The notes under the pieces: model-generated
Database searches by the model: none
Told to the model about the DNA's origin: nothing
Seen by the model: the letters and a program-made list of their open reading frames with translations, nothing else
Part shown: one piece after another, positions 33,700-44,939 of the stretch
Position numbering within the stretch: the stretch's first letter is position 1
Layout: each line of letters starts with the position of its first letter
Assembly (NCBI GenBank): GCA_034766995.1
Contig: CM068318.1
Span: 40,195,125 to 40,259,124 of the forward strand
Direction: 5' to 3'
DNA: 64,000 nucleotides
From: Acanthacorydalis orientalis
Lineage: Eukaryota; Arthropoda; Insecta; Megaloptera; Corydalidae
Made by a program: the position numbers and the translations under genes

Positions 33700-34500
33700 A
33701 AAAATAAAATATTGTACATATAGTGTTATTTTTTGACTCAATTATAAATATATGTTATATACCATATAAAATTTATCAAAATCAAGCAATGTTTTAATTA
33801 TAATTATGTACCTTTGATTATACAAAACTGGATCCATTCTATGTCCACAAAATCGAACAAATCACACACTATATTAGTACTTAAGAATAAAAACGTTCAT
33901 CACATGGACCGAAAATTCTATCATAATTCGAATATAGAAACATGCGCCGATATTTAATCACTCATTCGGATATTTACAGATTCATTAACGAATTTCATAA
34001 AAAGAAAACGTTCATTTTAAAGCTATATAAAATATTAAACATTAACACAGTTACAATTCTCTACACAAACCGTACGACACACTGCATTTGAATCGACTAA
34101 AATGTCCAAGCATGTGCATTACATAACTGAAACGATTTTAGACAATAGTTGAATCGAGTTAAACGAATGTACATAAGACCGTTTCTTTTCGATATACAGT
34201 AATATAAATAGAAACAGTACATTTTGTTATAGATTAAGAACAATTATATTCAATACAATAGTCAATCATTCCATTGTTTTAGATGAATTATATTTTTTTT
34301 ATAAAGAGTTTATTATCTTTGAGCATAACAATTTCCTTCTTTTCCAAATATAAATTCAATAAATTAAATCTACTGACAAAATTCTACTCTATAGAAAAGT
34401 ATAAATGTACAACAGTTTATTTTCTTATGAGTAGAAGCGTTTTGTATTCAATACACTGTTTAATCAATGAAGTATTTAAAAATTTTTCATTTACGATTTA
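33700..34500. repeat. Segmental duplication, copy 2
   Basis: Partner of 31841-32560, in direct orientation about 1.86 kb away. A frame of 73 codons at 34283-34504 has no homology that I recognise. Confidence 0.7.
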
Positions 34501-34602
34501 CTGACTTTTCACCATGCAATATCGTTTTCAAACATAAATAGTACAAACAAACAGGGACAGATCTGTTCATCAGAGGCCCTTGAATCTTTATCATTTTTGT
34601 CA

Positions 34603-34658
34603 CCCCCATTGCGTTGTACATTTCTTAACAGTACCCACACCAAAAGCATTCTTTATAT

Positions 34659-34707
<49 letters not shown>

Positions 34708-34822
34708 GTACATAAGAATATAATAACTCTTTTAAAATGATGATTAATCGAATATATAGTTTTTTTATAATAGATTAATTGTTTGGAGCAAAATAATTCG
34801 TTCATTCTCTCTTTCTCTCTCT

Positions 34823-34850
<28 letters not shown>
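34603..34850 (-). repeat. Inverted duplicate of 41090-41330, with MLE-2 piece
   Basis: 34603-34660 is a fragment of MLE-2 (minus strand; TTTCTTAACAGTACCCACAC, then CAAAAGCAT). It is followed by (AT)n (34662-34704), GTACATAAGA.TATAA, TTTTAAAATGATGATTAATC, GAATA and (CT)n. The reverse complement of 41090-41330 shows the same parts in the same order, including the point where the array replaces MLE-2 sequence. Confidence 0.7.
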
Positions 34851-34888
<38 letters not shown>

Positions 34889-34894
34889 GTATAT
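34801..34894. repeat. (CT)n(AT)n compound microsatellite
   Basis: CT-rich run 34806-34846, then (AT)n 34847-34880 with GTATATGTATAT. Confidence 0.95.
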
Positions 34895-34904
34895 ATTTTT
34901 TTTA

Positions 34905-35095
34905 TTAATAGCCTCTGTTAATCCACTGCTGGGTAAAGGCCTCTTCCATGATTTTCCATTTTGTTCTATTCAGTGCCTCTCTTTTCCACAGATTTCCAAG
35001 AAAGTTTTTAATATCCTTATCCCATCTGTTCATTGGTCTCTTTCTAGGTCTTTTCATATTCCTTGGTTCCCAGTCAATAATATTATTATTACATA
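34905..35095 (-). pseudogene. RTE-like LINE, C-terminal coding end
   Basis: On the minus strand one frame reads DWEPRNMKRPRKRPMNRWDK, then DIKNFLGNLWKREALNRTKW and KIMEEAFTQQWINRG before a stop. The pattern R..P..RW..DI......W...A..R..W....EAF.QQW closes the protein of RTE-type non-LTR elements. Only the last ~60 residues are present, so this is a strongly 5'-truncated insertion. It is open over its length, but meaningless alone. Confidence 0.7.
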
Positions 35096-35098
35096 TTA

Positions 35099-35104
<6 letters not shown>

Positions 35105-35148
<44 letters not shown>

Positions 35149-35149
35149 A
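35105..35149. repeat. (AT)n abutting MLE-2
   Basis: Sits between the RTE fragment and the mariner terminus at 35150. Confidence 0.9.
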
Positions 35150-35530
35150 TTAAGTTGATATGAAAATAATTGCGTATTTTGTTTTCTGAATTGTAACTTT
35201 ATTTTTTTCAGTGAAAGCACCATGTAATCGTGTTCATATTAATATCATTTTAAAGTCCACTTTTCAGTCTATATTTTGGTAACATTGTCTTTGGTTTTAT
35301 TATTAATTTTAGTTCAAGTTGGGTTATTGAATTAAAGATGGCAAAGAAGCAAATAAGAGCAACTTTTTGTATGAGTTTAAAACAGGTGGTAAAGCAACAG
35401 AAACTGCTCGTAAACTAGACAATACTCTTGGTGCGAGTACTGTTAAGCAACATGTGATGCAATGGTAATTCCAAAATTTTCGTGCTGGAGAAGAGAGCCT
35501 TGAAGATAAAGAAGACAAATTCTGAATGAC
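35150..35530 (+). mobile_element. MLE-2 mariner, 5' part
   Basis: The element starts TTAAGTTGATATGAAAATAA and then TTGCG. After about 185 bp of leader it codes KKQIRATFCMSLKQVVKQQK or, in a shifted frame, FLYEFKTGGKATETARKL and NTLGASTVK, the first helix-turn-helix of a mariner transposase. It is cut after about 380 bp and runs straight into a PAL MITE. Confidence 0.75.
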
Positions 35531-35544
35531 AAATTCTCTCAAGT

Positions 35545-35720
35545 CATATCAAAAAATTTCCGATCAAAAATATTCAAGAAATGATGTTTTCTATACCTTG
35601 GTGCTCTAAAGATGAGAGCATTGCCCTCTAAATGTGCACAAGCGACAATCAAAAATAATAAATAATAATTGATTGAAAATTCTTAACCGGGAGAATATTG
35701 GTATGGTTTGTGTAATGCAA
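35545..35720. mobile_element. PAL MITE, central and right part
   Basis: The centre TTTTCTATACCTTGGTGCTC and the right arm (AAATGTGCACAAGCGACAAT, ATAATAATTGATTGAAAAT) are present. Confidence 0.6.
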
Positions 35721-35799
35721 AAAATATTTCAATTGTGATAGTTAATTTATTCATAGTGTCATTATAGTGCTATTTCTTCTTTCTCAAAGTACTTTCCCA

Positions 35800-36000
35800 G
35801 TTAAATAAATTATTAATAGATTTTAATTGTTACTTATGCGACAATAAAATCATTTTCAGATCGTCGAGATACAGAAAAAACATAGATTTATACCATTTCT
35901 TAGCTCTAAAGACGATGACGATTCAAACTAAATGTATAATCAGTAATCAGAATTGATCAATAATAATTTTATTAGACATTTTACGGTTTGCAGATTCAAA
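35800..36000. mobile_element. PAL MITE, both arms, degenerate
   Basis: TTAATAGATTTTAATTGTTA and CAGATCGTCGAGATACAGAA form the left arm. TTAGCTCTAAAGACGATGAC and ATTGATCAATAATAATTTTA form the right arm. Confidence 0.6.
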
Positions 36001-36009
36001 TAATGATCA

Positions 36010-36420
36010 TTTTATAGAACCGTTCATGACACACTGATTCCTAAAAACGTTATTTCTTCACAAAACAAGAAAACGATTTCTTTAAAAAGTTCTCTAAAGA
36101 GAAACGATTCGCAAAACAATCTGAACAGATGTTTTTACACGTTCCATTAATGCAAAACCGATCATGAATTAAACATCATTAAATAATTTCATAGAATATT
36201 CATTACATGTGTTGCATATATCGACAAAACATTAGAATTATTTTACAGAAACATCACATCAATTCACGTAGAGGAACAATGTAACAAAACAAGACAACCG
36301 ATAAATAACACACGTTCATATACATACGCATTATTCGAGTACAAACAGTTACAAACAATATTCAAAAACATCCTGTTGCCCAAATATAATATGAATATGT
36401 GTATGGATGTATTTGTATAC

Positions 36421-36502
<82 letters not shown>

Positions 36503-37048
36503 GAACACAGATATTAGAATTGCGTCGTTGCTAATCGTGTTCTACATATAGCTCCGCATATTCATCGATATTGAAATCATCAACATGCTAATCTTCCTAA
36601 TTACATCTGTCATTTCGCACAGCCGTTCGTCGAGACAAGGGAGTCGATAAGGATGAACACAAAACGAAATACTCGTACGCAATGATAATTCGCAGTAATA
36701 TAACTACGGATTACTTAACGATTTAAATATTATCACAAGCCACAATTTTTCTTATGATCGAAAATTCTCCATGCTTAATTAGTGTTCGTCTTTGATTATT
36801 GCCGAGGTGTCTTTTAATGACGTTACCGTCGTTCTTAAAATTCGAAAGTACATTATTGTGTTTTGTATTCTCGTTCTAGGTCGTGTCTATTGATTTATCT
36901 CATTTTTTCACTAATACCTAACTCATTAAATTTTATATTTTAAAATAACACGGTTGTCTAAAAATATAAACTAAAAATTAATGATGTGTGTCAATCAATT
37001 TTGTAATAGTTATATTAAAAACAATCTGCATACACTTATTTATGTTAT
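36010..37048. other. No gene; (AT)n arrays at 36420-36496
   Basis: 36540-36900 is slightly GC-richer single-copy sequence without a recognised domain. A frame at 36264-36500 is partly a translation of the array. Confidence 0.5.
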
Positions 37049-37105
37049 ATATATATATATATATATACCTAATCGAAACAACGAAAATGGTAGATTTAAC
37101 AATTA

Positions 37106-37533
37106 GTGGTTAAAAGTATAGCCTTATATGGAGCGGAGGCATGGTCAGCAACAGAGGAGGATAAAAGACGAATTGCGGCCATGGAAATGGATGCTCTAAG
37201 AAGATCCTGTCGAATATCAAGAAGAGATCGAATTAGAAACGAGAGGATCAATCAATTAATGGGCGTAGAAGACAACATCATTGAACACATTGAGCAGAAA
37301 CAACTCACCTGGTACGGCCATGTCAAGAGAATGATCGATACAGGACTGCCTAGGCAAGCGATGGAGTATTTACCTCTGGAACGACGGAAACGAGGTCATC
37401 CACGGTGATCTTGGAGCGAATGAATCCGTAAATCGATCAGGGAGGGAGAATTGGACGAACAGTCGTGCCAAGATAGAAAGGAATGGAGGAAAATGTTGAG
37501 GAAAGAGCAGAAAGCGTCGACAGACTCTATAAA

Positions 37534-37540
<7 letters not shown>
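37106..37540 (+). pseudogene. RTE-type LINE, C-terminal coding region
   Basis: A 100-codon open frame reads IALYGAEAWSATEEDKRRIA, then MDALRRSCRISRRDRIRNER, INQLMGVEDNIIEHIEQKQL and TWYGHVKRMIDTGLPRQAME. A stop replaces the expected arginine after RRKRGHPR, and the homology continues SWSE.IRKSIREGELDE to about 37530. The blocks LYGAE.W, RRDRIRNE.I and TWYGHV.RM.....PR.A are typical of the C-terminal part of insect endonuclease-reverse transcriptases of RTE type. The sequence differs from the 34905 and 39586 fragments, so it is another family. The endonuclease and most of the reverse transcriptase are missing. An (AT)n array (37541-37590) follows the 3' end; a shorter array (37049-37068) precedes the fragment. 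Confidence 0.8.

Positions 37541-37590
<50 letters not shown>
37541..37590. repeat. (AT)n at the LINE 3' end
   Basis: The array starts right after TATAAACCGC, where the LINE sequence ends, and may have grown from its tail. Confidence 0.9.
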
Positions 37591-37593
<3 letters not shown>

Positions 37594-37807
37594 ATAAATA
37601 TACAGGTGCGCCAGTGCAAAGCAAAATTTTAAAACCAGACTTATGCACTTACCATTCGAGTGAGAGGATAAAATTAAGTGATGCATTGTTAGTTATTCAT
37701 GACAATTTATTTAATATACAGCTGTAGTCTATAGCAATGTAAATTTGGCTGTAATATATAGCAGTGAAAATGGCTGAACGAATTTCGAAGTGAAATCATT
37801 TTAAAAA

Positions 37808-38860
37808 ATGGCAAATCTACTACATTTCTCACAGTTATTTGTCAATCATTGTAATAATCGGCGTCGTGGACAGGTACCGAACGTACATGCCATAAACTTG
37901 CAGGTTCACAAATTTGAAGAATCTGGTTTCATATTACATTTGAAGAATCAAGACTCCAGAAACACAGTAAGAATACCAGAAAGCATTAACCGTGTTAGTG
38001 TTACTGTAACACATAGCCCATGACGTTCATCCCTTAAACACTTATCTACATTGAACATTAGTAGCACATCGGTACGTCGGGTGCTACATAAAGATTTAAA
38101 TTGTCATCTTTAAAAAATTCAATTATTTCAGATTCAAATCATATTGATTTCTTGACCGAACGAATTTTTCAAGATATGTCAACGAGTTTGAATGAAGATG
38201 AAAGAATAATCCATAAATTATTTATGTCAGATAGAAGTACATTTCTATTTAAACTGCTGTGTAACCAGGCAGAATCATAGTCCAAAAGTTACTGTATGGT
38301 GTGCGCTTTCATCTTTTGCCAGTATAGGGCCATTTTTCTTCGAAGATGACAACGAAAATGGCATAAAGATAATGCGTCTCGTCACACTAACATGATTACA
38401 ACATTTGATGCAAGATTTAATTCGATTTCTACAAGATAGATGGTTCCATCAAGATAAGACAACAAATCATACCGATAGAGTGTCCATAGTTATTGTGAGA
38501 GTGCTATTTCCGAACCATATCTTCTCCAGTAATGAAGATATTGTTGATCCAGTCAGATTCCCGGATTTCACACAGCATATGATTATTTTTTTTGGGTTTA
38601 TCTAAAGGGCAAGTTGTATATTGATCGTCCACATACTATCCCTGAACTTAAAAATTCATGAAACAATTGCGAAGGTTCCACCAGACATGTTAAGACACAT
38701 AATGGAAAATTTACAAATAAGATTACAGGAATACGTATGCCGAAATGGTGCTCTAATATCAAGAGTTATTTTTTTTAAAAAAAATGACCCGATATACCTA
38801 ACTAGAATATGTGAACAAAATTATTTAAAAATAAAAATCCATTTAATTATTGCGATTTGA
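37808..38860 (+). pseudogene. Tc1/mariner-superfamily transposase, DD41D-like, broken
   Basis: The N-terminal part reads HKFEESGFILHLKN, INRVSVTVTHSP and STSVRRVLHKDLNCH, a helix-turn-helix region with stops. The core follows with FMSDRSTFLFK, SPKVTVWCALSSF-like, FFEDDNENG, and MQDLIRFLQDRWFHQDKTTN, where the second catalytic aspartate lies in HQD. The next block reads ARVLFPNHIFSSNEDI-like and PVRFPDFTQHMIIFF: the family form SPDLT.CDFFLW has lost its third aspartate here (M). The tail VPPDMLRHIMENLQIRLQEY and CRNGALISRVIF is well kept. With the third aspartate placed by alignment, 41 residues separate it from the second. Stops and frame changes are spread through the gene. Confidence 0.7.
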
Positions 38861-39004
38861 AATTTTCCAATTTCTCACACATTGCATAAAATAAAAAAAT
38901 AATAAAAGGAACTCGATAAAAACTTATATACAGATACATAGCAAAAACTGACTTGAAATACTTCATAACATTTCCAAGAAAATAAATATATACACATGTA
39001 AACA

Positions 39005-39172
39005 ATTTATTTATTTATTGTAACATCGAATATTGTTTCTGGATCAATATTGACTTACAACTATTATACAATCAACAAATGTCAATATTTCCTTATTTTC
39101 AAATATAACTTCAGCCAAAATAAACATGTTAGCATATAATAAGAAGTATGAGTTTCCTCTATGTGACAAAAA
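39005..39172 (+). repeat. Dispersed repeat shared with 18283-18440
   Basis: Same sequence in opposite orientation, 21 kb apart; see the description at the first copy. Confidence 0.7.
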
Positions 39173-39212
39173 ATTCAAGAACAATAGTAAATATTTCATA
39201 CATACATTTGTG

Positions 39213-39262
<50 letters not shown>

Positions 39263-39552
39263 AGAAATAGGTGAATATTTCAATTGGTTGATCGTCGGTC
39301 TTTGGCCTGGAGAACAAATAAAGCATTGTCATAGAAACGCTGTTTTACATTTTGCTCCAGTTGAGCCCCAGATAGAAAATAGTTGTAAATATAGAATTTC
39401 TCAATGCGATCAATTTACTTAATATACTGATATATTATACATAACACTGATAACACCATCTATAAATGTGTATACTTATTTTCAGGATAGAAACATATAG
39501 TATGAGCAAAATATAATTTACCATTTTAATCTTTCCCATTTATAATATAAAA

Positions 39553-39555
<3 letters not shown>

Positions 39556-39585
<30 letters not shown>
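39556..39585. repeat. (AT)n abutting RTE tail
   Basis: On the minus strand the RTE fragment runs out of its coding end and, about 20 bp later, into this array. Confidence 0.9.
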
Positions 39586-39588
<3 letters not shown>

Positions 39589-39597
39589 TATCAGTAG

Positions 39598-39790
39598 CAA
39601 CCTCTGTTATTCTACCGCTAGATAAAAGGCCTTTTCAATGAATTTCCATTTTTTATGATGAATGTTTCTCTTTTCCACTGATTTCCAATAAAATTTATAA
39701 TTTCCTTATACCACCTGTTCAATGGTCTCTTTCTTTGTCTTTTTATATTCCTTGGTTCCCAGTTAACAATTTCTCTTCTACATCGGTTGT
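39598..39790 (-). pseudogene. RTE-like LINE, C-terminal coding end, second copy
   Basis: The minus strand reads NWEPRNIKRQRKRPLNRWYK, then EIINFIGNQWKRE, and after a frameshift KKWKFIEKAF. It is homologous residue by residue to 34905-35095. The stop is followed by TAACAGAGGTTGCTA and the (AT)n array. A 16-bp tandem (CAGACTCTTTACTATT) lies just upstream at 39805-39840. Confidence 0.7.
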
Positions 39791-39965
39791 ATTCCCTTCT
39801 TACTCAGACTCTTTACTATTCAGACTCTTTACTATTCTTATTACATCTCTAACTCCTGTCTATTTTCCTATCTATTCTATTCTTTTCTTATCTCTTTTTG
39901 TTATCCTAGCATGCATCTTTCCATACTTCTCTGTTGTTTGGAGTCTCTGGTACGGAATATGTGTA

Positions 39966-40463
39966 CAAATTAATTATGTGCTTTTAAACTAAATCAATCA
40001 TACCTCTGCTTTAAATTAAAACATTTTCTCATCGTTTTAGGATTTTGAAGTGCCAATCTTAACATTTAGACACAGTATGCATCTTGGCTAAGAAGTTGGC
40101 ATAATCTCAAAAACAGTAATGAACACGATGACCTCCGAAATGCTGCATTATACATGCATACTTTCCATATACCAGTAAAAAAAATGCTACCGAAATCGTG
40201 GAAATGAATTGTTCAGCTTTGGAGGAAGGTGTTGTGACGCAACATGCAAAAAAATGCTAAAACAGTAGAAGAGGGCAGAGTAAAATGCATTATAAGTTCA
40301 TCATTTCAAAGCAGACATCTTTTTACAGGAGATTCGTTAGTTACCCGGTGTATGGAACAAAGTTATACAAAACAATGGAGAATACTTGTAAGATTGACAT
40401 GTATTCCATTTTTTTGAAAATAAACATTTATTTGCTATAAAAAAGGCAACGAACTAATTTATG
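39966..40463 (+). mobile_element. MLE-6 mariner, complete internally deleted copy
   Basis: The left end CAAATTAATTATGTGCTTTT and the right end (reverse complement CATAAATTAGTTCGTTGCCT) are inverted repeats. TA flanks both (39964-39965, 40464-40465). Length is 498 bp. It codes HTFHIPVKKNATEIVEMNCS, then ALEEGVVTQHAKKC, from the N-terminal helix-turn-helix. Across a deletion this is joined to the mariner tail (SKQTSFYRRFVSYPVYGTKL). The junction matches that of the copy at 3371-3821. Confidence 0.75.
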
Positions 40464-40477
40464 TACATAACAAGTCC

Positions 40478-41046
40478 ATATATGTATATGGTTGGCACAA
40501 ATGACCTTCAATATGACCTTCAAGATAATATACATTTTTTAATGTAAGTGGTTTTAAATGGTCCAGTACTATTGGATGACGAACTCGTAACTTTTGTGCA
40601 ATCTCTAAAATTGTTGTATGTGGTTCTGATTCAAATACCACCTTCAGTTGGTCGTTATGAACTAAAGGAGTACGTCCGCGACCTTCATCATCTTCCAGGC
40701 TCTCATACCCAGCACGAAATTTTCGGAACCACCATTACACCGTACGTTTCTTAACAGTAGCCACACCAAAAGCAAAGTTTAGTTTACGAGCAGTTTCTAC
40801 TGCTTTACCATCGGTTTTGAACCCATACAAAAAAATTGCCCATATTTGTTTCTTTTCCATTTTTAATTCAATAGTACAATTTGAAGTAAAACTAATAATA
40901 AAACCAAAGTCGATGTTACCAAAATACAAACTGAAAAATGCACTTTAAAATGGTATCAACATGAACTCGATCAAATTACACTTTCATTGAAAACAATTAA
41001 AGTTATAATTCAGAAAACAAAAACAACAATTATTTTTTACGAACTT

Positions 41047-41049
<3 letters not shown>
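40478..41049 (-). mobile_element. MLE-2 mariner, internally deleted copy
   Basis: On the minus strand the leader is followed by MEKKQIWAIFLYGFKTDGKA, VETARKLNFAFGVATVKKRT and, in another frame, the second helix (TTILEIAQKLRVRHPIVLDH, LKPLTLKN). It then passes directly into the 3' terminus (GTCATTTGTGCCAACC, decayed). The catalytic domain is absent. The right terminus is decayed to GAACTTAA and touches (AT)n (41050-41091). Confidence 0.75.
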
Positions 41050-41095
<46 letters not shown>

Positions 41096-41209
41096 AAAGA
41101 TAGAGAGAGAGAGAATAAATGGACAATTATTCTCTAAGCAACTAATCTATCATAAGAATCCCACATTATTATTCGATTAATCATTTTAAAGAGTTTATAC
41201 TCTTATGTA

Positions 41210-41255
<46 letters not shown>

Positions 41256-41262
41256 TATATAA
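41050..41262. repeat. Two (AT)n arrays with the inverted duplicate between
   Basis: Arrays at 41050-41091 and 41215-41262 bracket the region matching 34662-34850 in reverse. Confidence 0.85.
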
Positions 41263-41568
41263 ACGATGCTTTTGATGTATGTACTGTTAAGATATGTACA
41301 ACGCAATGGAGGTTTCAAAATTTTCGTACTGGTCACGAGAGCCTTAAAGATAAAAAAGAACTCGGGTGTGCTTCTTTAAATCATGACGACCAACTGAAGG
41401 GATTAGCTGAATCAGAACCACACACAACGAATCGAGATCTTGCACAAAAATTAGGTGTTAGTCATCCAACAATTCTGGACCAATCAAAACAGCTAAGAAA
41501 ATCAAAAAAGCTTAAAATGCATATGAATTTGAAAGTCATAAACCGCAATTATTTTTCTAGCAACCTAA
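41263..41568 (+). mobile_element. MLE-2 mariner, 3' half of a deleted copy
   Basis: It begins inside the helix-turn-helix region right at the (AT)n array. It reads HESLKDKKELGCAS, then NHDDQLKGLAESEPHTTNRD and LAQKLGVSHPTILDQSKQL. After KKLKMHMNLKVI it ends in the terminus AACCGCAATTATTTTTCTAG, CAACCTAA. It shows clearly how the two helix-turn-helix motifs join the 3' end without a catalytic domain. Confidence 0.75.
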
Positions 41569-41594
41569 TCAACATCACCATCATCAGCGTCTAT

Positions 41595-41650
41595 CAATCT
41601 AGTGCTGGATAAAGGCCTCTGCCATGATCATCCACTTTGTATCATTCTAA
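41595..41650 (-). mobile_element. RTE-like LINE tail
   Basis: On the minus strand, ATCATGGCAGAGGCCTTTAT, CCAGCACTAGATTG, then TGATGATGGTGATGTTGATT. The TGATGR-rich end resembles the short tandem 3' tails of RTE-type LINEs. Confidence 0.6.
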
Positions 41651-41663
41651 AGAGATATATAAT

Positions 41664-41667
<4 letters not shown>

Positions 41668-41719
<52 letters not shown>

Positions 41720-42206
41720 CATATATACTCGTATATATATATATATGTATACATAATTCAGTGAGAGGGCTTCGTCAACGACATCGTATTTATTAATTTT
41801 ATATAAACACGTGATGTGACCGAACATGGATGCAGCAAGTCCAAATTTATTCCGAACAAGTGATACGTGTTAAATATTTTAAATATTATGTTCAAGTTGC
41901 ACGAACGTCGCCATTCAATGTACGCATTTTAAACGTTCCGATCGTAAAATCGAAATTAATATTCCGATACGTAATTCACATACTGAATAAAAACATACCG
42001 AACAACAGAATAACCAAATCAAACTGCTTTAGCGTGCCTATTATCACGTGTTGCGAAGCTCTGGAAAACGTAACATGTTGCCCGAGGGAACGGAGCGTCA
42101 TCGATATGCGACTAAACTGATACACGCACACGCGCGCAATCGCATACGCAAACTTTACATACATAACTATGTACCTACACATTCACATATGCATACGTAC
42201 ACATAA

Positions 42207-42262
<56 letters not shown>

Positions 42263-42265
42263 GTA
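41668..42265. other. (AT)n arrays around a single-copy stretch
   Basis: Arrays lie at 41668-41750 and 42210-42262. Between them 41751-42200 is richer in CG words, has frames of 68-96 codons on both strands and a CA/CG-rich patch at 42118-42150. No domain or transposon end was recognised. Confidence 0.6.
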
Positions 42266-42795
<530 letters not shown>

Positions 42796-42967
42796 ATTTT
42801 GCAGAAAGAATAATAACATAATAAAATTTTAATTTATTTTTTCCACACCTGCGTTACCTGATAATTTAAATATCTTGATTATTTTTTTAAATTTAACATA
42901 AATATAACGAATAGTTTAAATAAAATATGTTAAGCTATTTTGAAAGAAAGCGTTTAATGCATAATTA

Positions 42968-43469
42968 TTAGGTTGGTAGAAAGGTAATTGCGGTTTATGA
43001 TCTTCAACTAATGCCTTACATTTGCACAAGCTCTCGAATTGTTGTGCGTGGTTCTGATGCAACTAACGTCTACAGTTGGCCGTTATGAACTGAAGAATGA
43101 TCCCCGCTACCTTCGTCTTCAAGACTCTCGTCCCCAGGACAAAACTTTTTGTAACCACCATTGCACCAATTCTTTAACAGTACCCACACCAAAAGTATCC
43201 TTTAGTTTACGAGCAGTTTCTGTTGCTTTACCGCCCGTTTTGAACCCATACAAAAAATGCTCTTATTTTCTTCTTTTTCATCTTTAATTCAATACCCTAA
43301 TTTGAAGCAAAATTAATAATAAAACCAAAATCGAGATTAGCAAAATACAGACAGAAAAATGCACTTTAATATCATATTAATATAAGACGATGAAATGACA
43401 CTTTCATTGAAAAAAAAATTCAGGTTAGAATTCGGAAAAGAAACAGCAATTATTTTCCTGCCAAACTAA
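42968..43469 (-). mobile_element. MLE-2 mariner, complete internally deleted copy
   Basis: The left end TTAGGTTGGTAGAAAGGTAA and the right end (reverse complement TTAGTTTGGCAGGAAAATAA) are flanked by TA on both sides. The 502-bp body codes, on the minus strand, the first helix-turn-helix (KTGGKATETARKL-type, with stops) and part of the second. No catalytic domain. One stretch present in the copy at 48686 is missing near 43000. Confidence 0.85.
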
Positions 43470-43471
43470 TA

Positions 43472-44935
43472 ATCTATATCCTAATCCCGTCGTTCTCTAT
43501 TTTTTGACTAATAAATGAACTCAATTCTGCAGTGTAACAGATTTATACTTGCTATAATCCAGAATATTTTTATAACTCTAAACATTAAACCAGTTTAATG
43601 TTGTAACAGTTTATAGATTTAATTTTGTGTTTATTTAAAAAAAAACATTAATTACAAGAAATTAATTAGGAAAAACGTACGAAACAATAGAAAATTCCAT
43701 ACGGCCTGCAAACTTTAACAATTTTAACCGACAAAACAAAACGATTGAACATTAACGAATTCACACCTGATTTACTTTGTTATTGGTAAATTTATAGTGG
43801 CTTCGCGGTAGCCATTGTAAATAATATGCAATTAACAGAACAATATATTTTATTAAGAGGTTTACTATCGATCGATTTATACAATAGAAATCTATTGTCT
43901 GATGGTGAAAATTAATTTATATTTTAATAAGAACAGACTTAGTCGATGTACAATTACTCGTGTATGATATAGTGGAGCAGTTTATATATTAAATTTTCCG
44001 ACATTGTTCGCAGCCAGAAGCCGTAGTTTAGTTGTACTACGGTGCTGTTGTTCCGCTTGACCAGCTATTAACTGACAGCAGTGCATGGTCAGCGCTGACC
44101 GGTTGTGCTTACTGTGCTTGGTCTCTAAATCACCGATCGTGAACAAATGAAATAGTGGTTGTGATATCTCATCAATATAGATCAATATCTATTATATTTT
44201 TCAATTACTTATACACACACACACACACCAAACTGTACATTTATTAGAAGTCTAGAAAGAACACAGTTCTAAAAATATGATAACTACACTTTTTTTTGAT
44301 ATCAGCTGCATTTTTGAAAACATGCCGATATACCCTTAACATTTTTAAATATATTTTTGATTTTATATAAAAAACTAAGTCTTGGATAATAACATTATAT
44401 TTTATGTTAACTGACCAGTAAAGTAGAAAACAATACATTTAAAAATCATTATTCTACAGTAATATTCTGCCAGTAATATAATTACAGTACAATTTTTTGA
44501 ATTAGAAACATAGTATTTCAAAATATGACTGATTGTGATTTATTTAGACATTTCTTCCCTGCAGCTATATGGTATTAAATAAGTTATAGATACTTAAATT
44601 AAAACTCTAGTATAGTATGTGTATAAAAAAGAATTTTAATATTTTCATAAGCAAGCTTGCTCGTGCTTCACAAAACACAAAAAAAACTCTGATGACAAAT
44701 TAATTATTGCTGATTATTTTTTATTATTTTCTTATGCATACTTCTATGATACTATCGTCATCCTAAAGCTAAAATACAAAAAAATATTTCATGTCTATGA
44801 ATAGAATTTGGGGTCCAGTGCTAAAAACAATATTGATGTATCTTAATAAACACTGACTTATAAAAATTGAACATATTTAATTTTTTACAAGTAAATAAAA
44901 TAGAATCTTTATAGTACGTTCGAAAACTAATAAGT
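43472..44935. other. No gene recognised
   Basis: About 1.4 kb of AT-rich DNA. 43990-44150 is GC-richer and holds two small dyads (CCGTAGT...ACTACGG and GGTCAGCGCTGACC). An (AC)n run lies at 44213-44228. Confidence 0.5.
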
Positions 44936-44939
44936 ATGG

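Larger units (their letters stand above)
37603..39372 (+). mobile_element. DD41D-like Tc1/mariner element (ends tentative)
   Basis: The proposed left end is CAGGTGCGCCAGTGCAAAGC, AAAATTTTAAAAC. The proposed right end, reverse complemented, is TCTGGGGCTCAACTGGAGC, AAAATGTAAAAC. They align at roughly four of five positions and TA lies outside both. The transposase relic sits between them. The 39005-39172 repeat and an (AT)n array (39218-39260) occupy the 3' part. Confidence 0.5.

Noticed and set aside
44031..44099. Two small dyads (CCGTAGT...ACTACGG and GGTCAGCGCTGACC)
   Set aside because: Too short to call an RNA gene or regulatory site without conservation.
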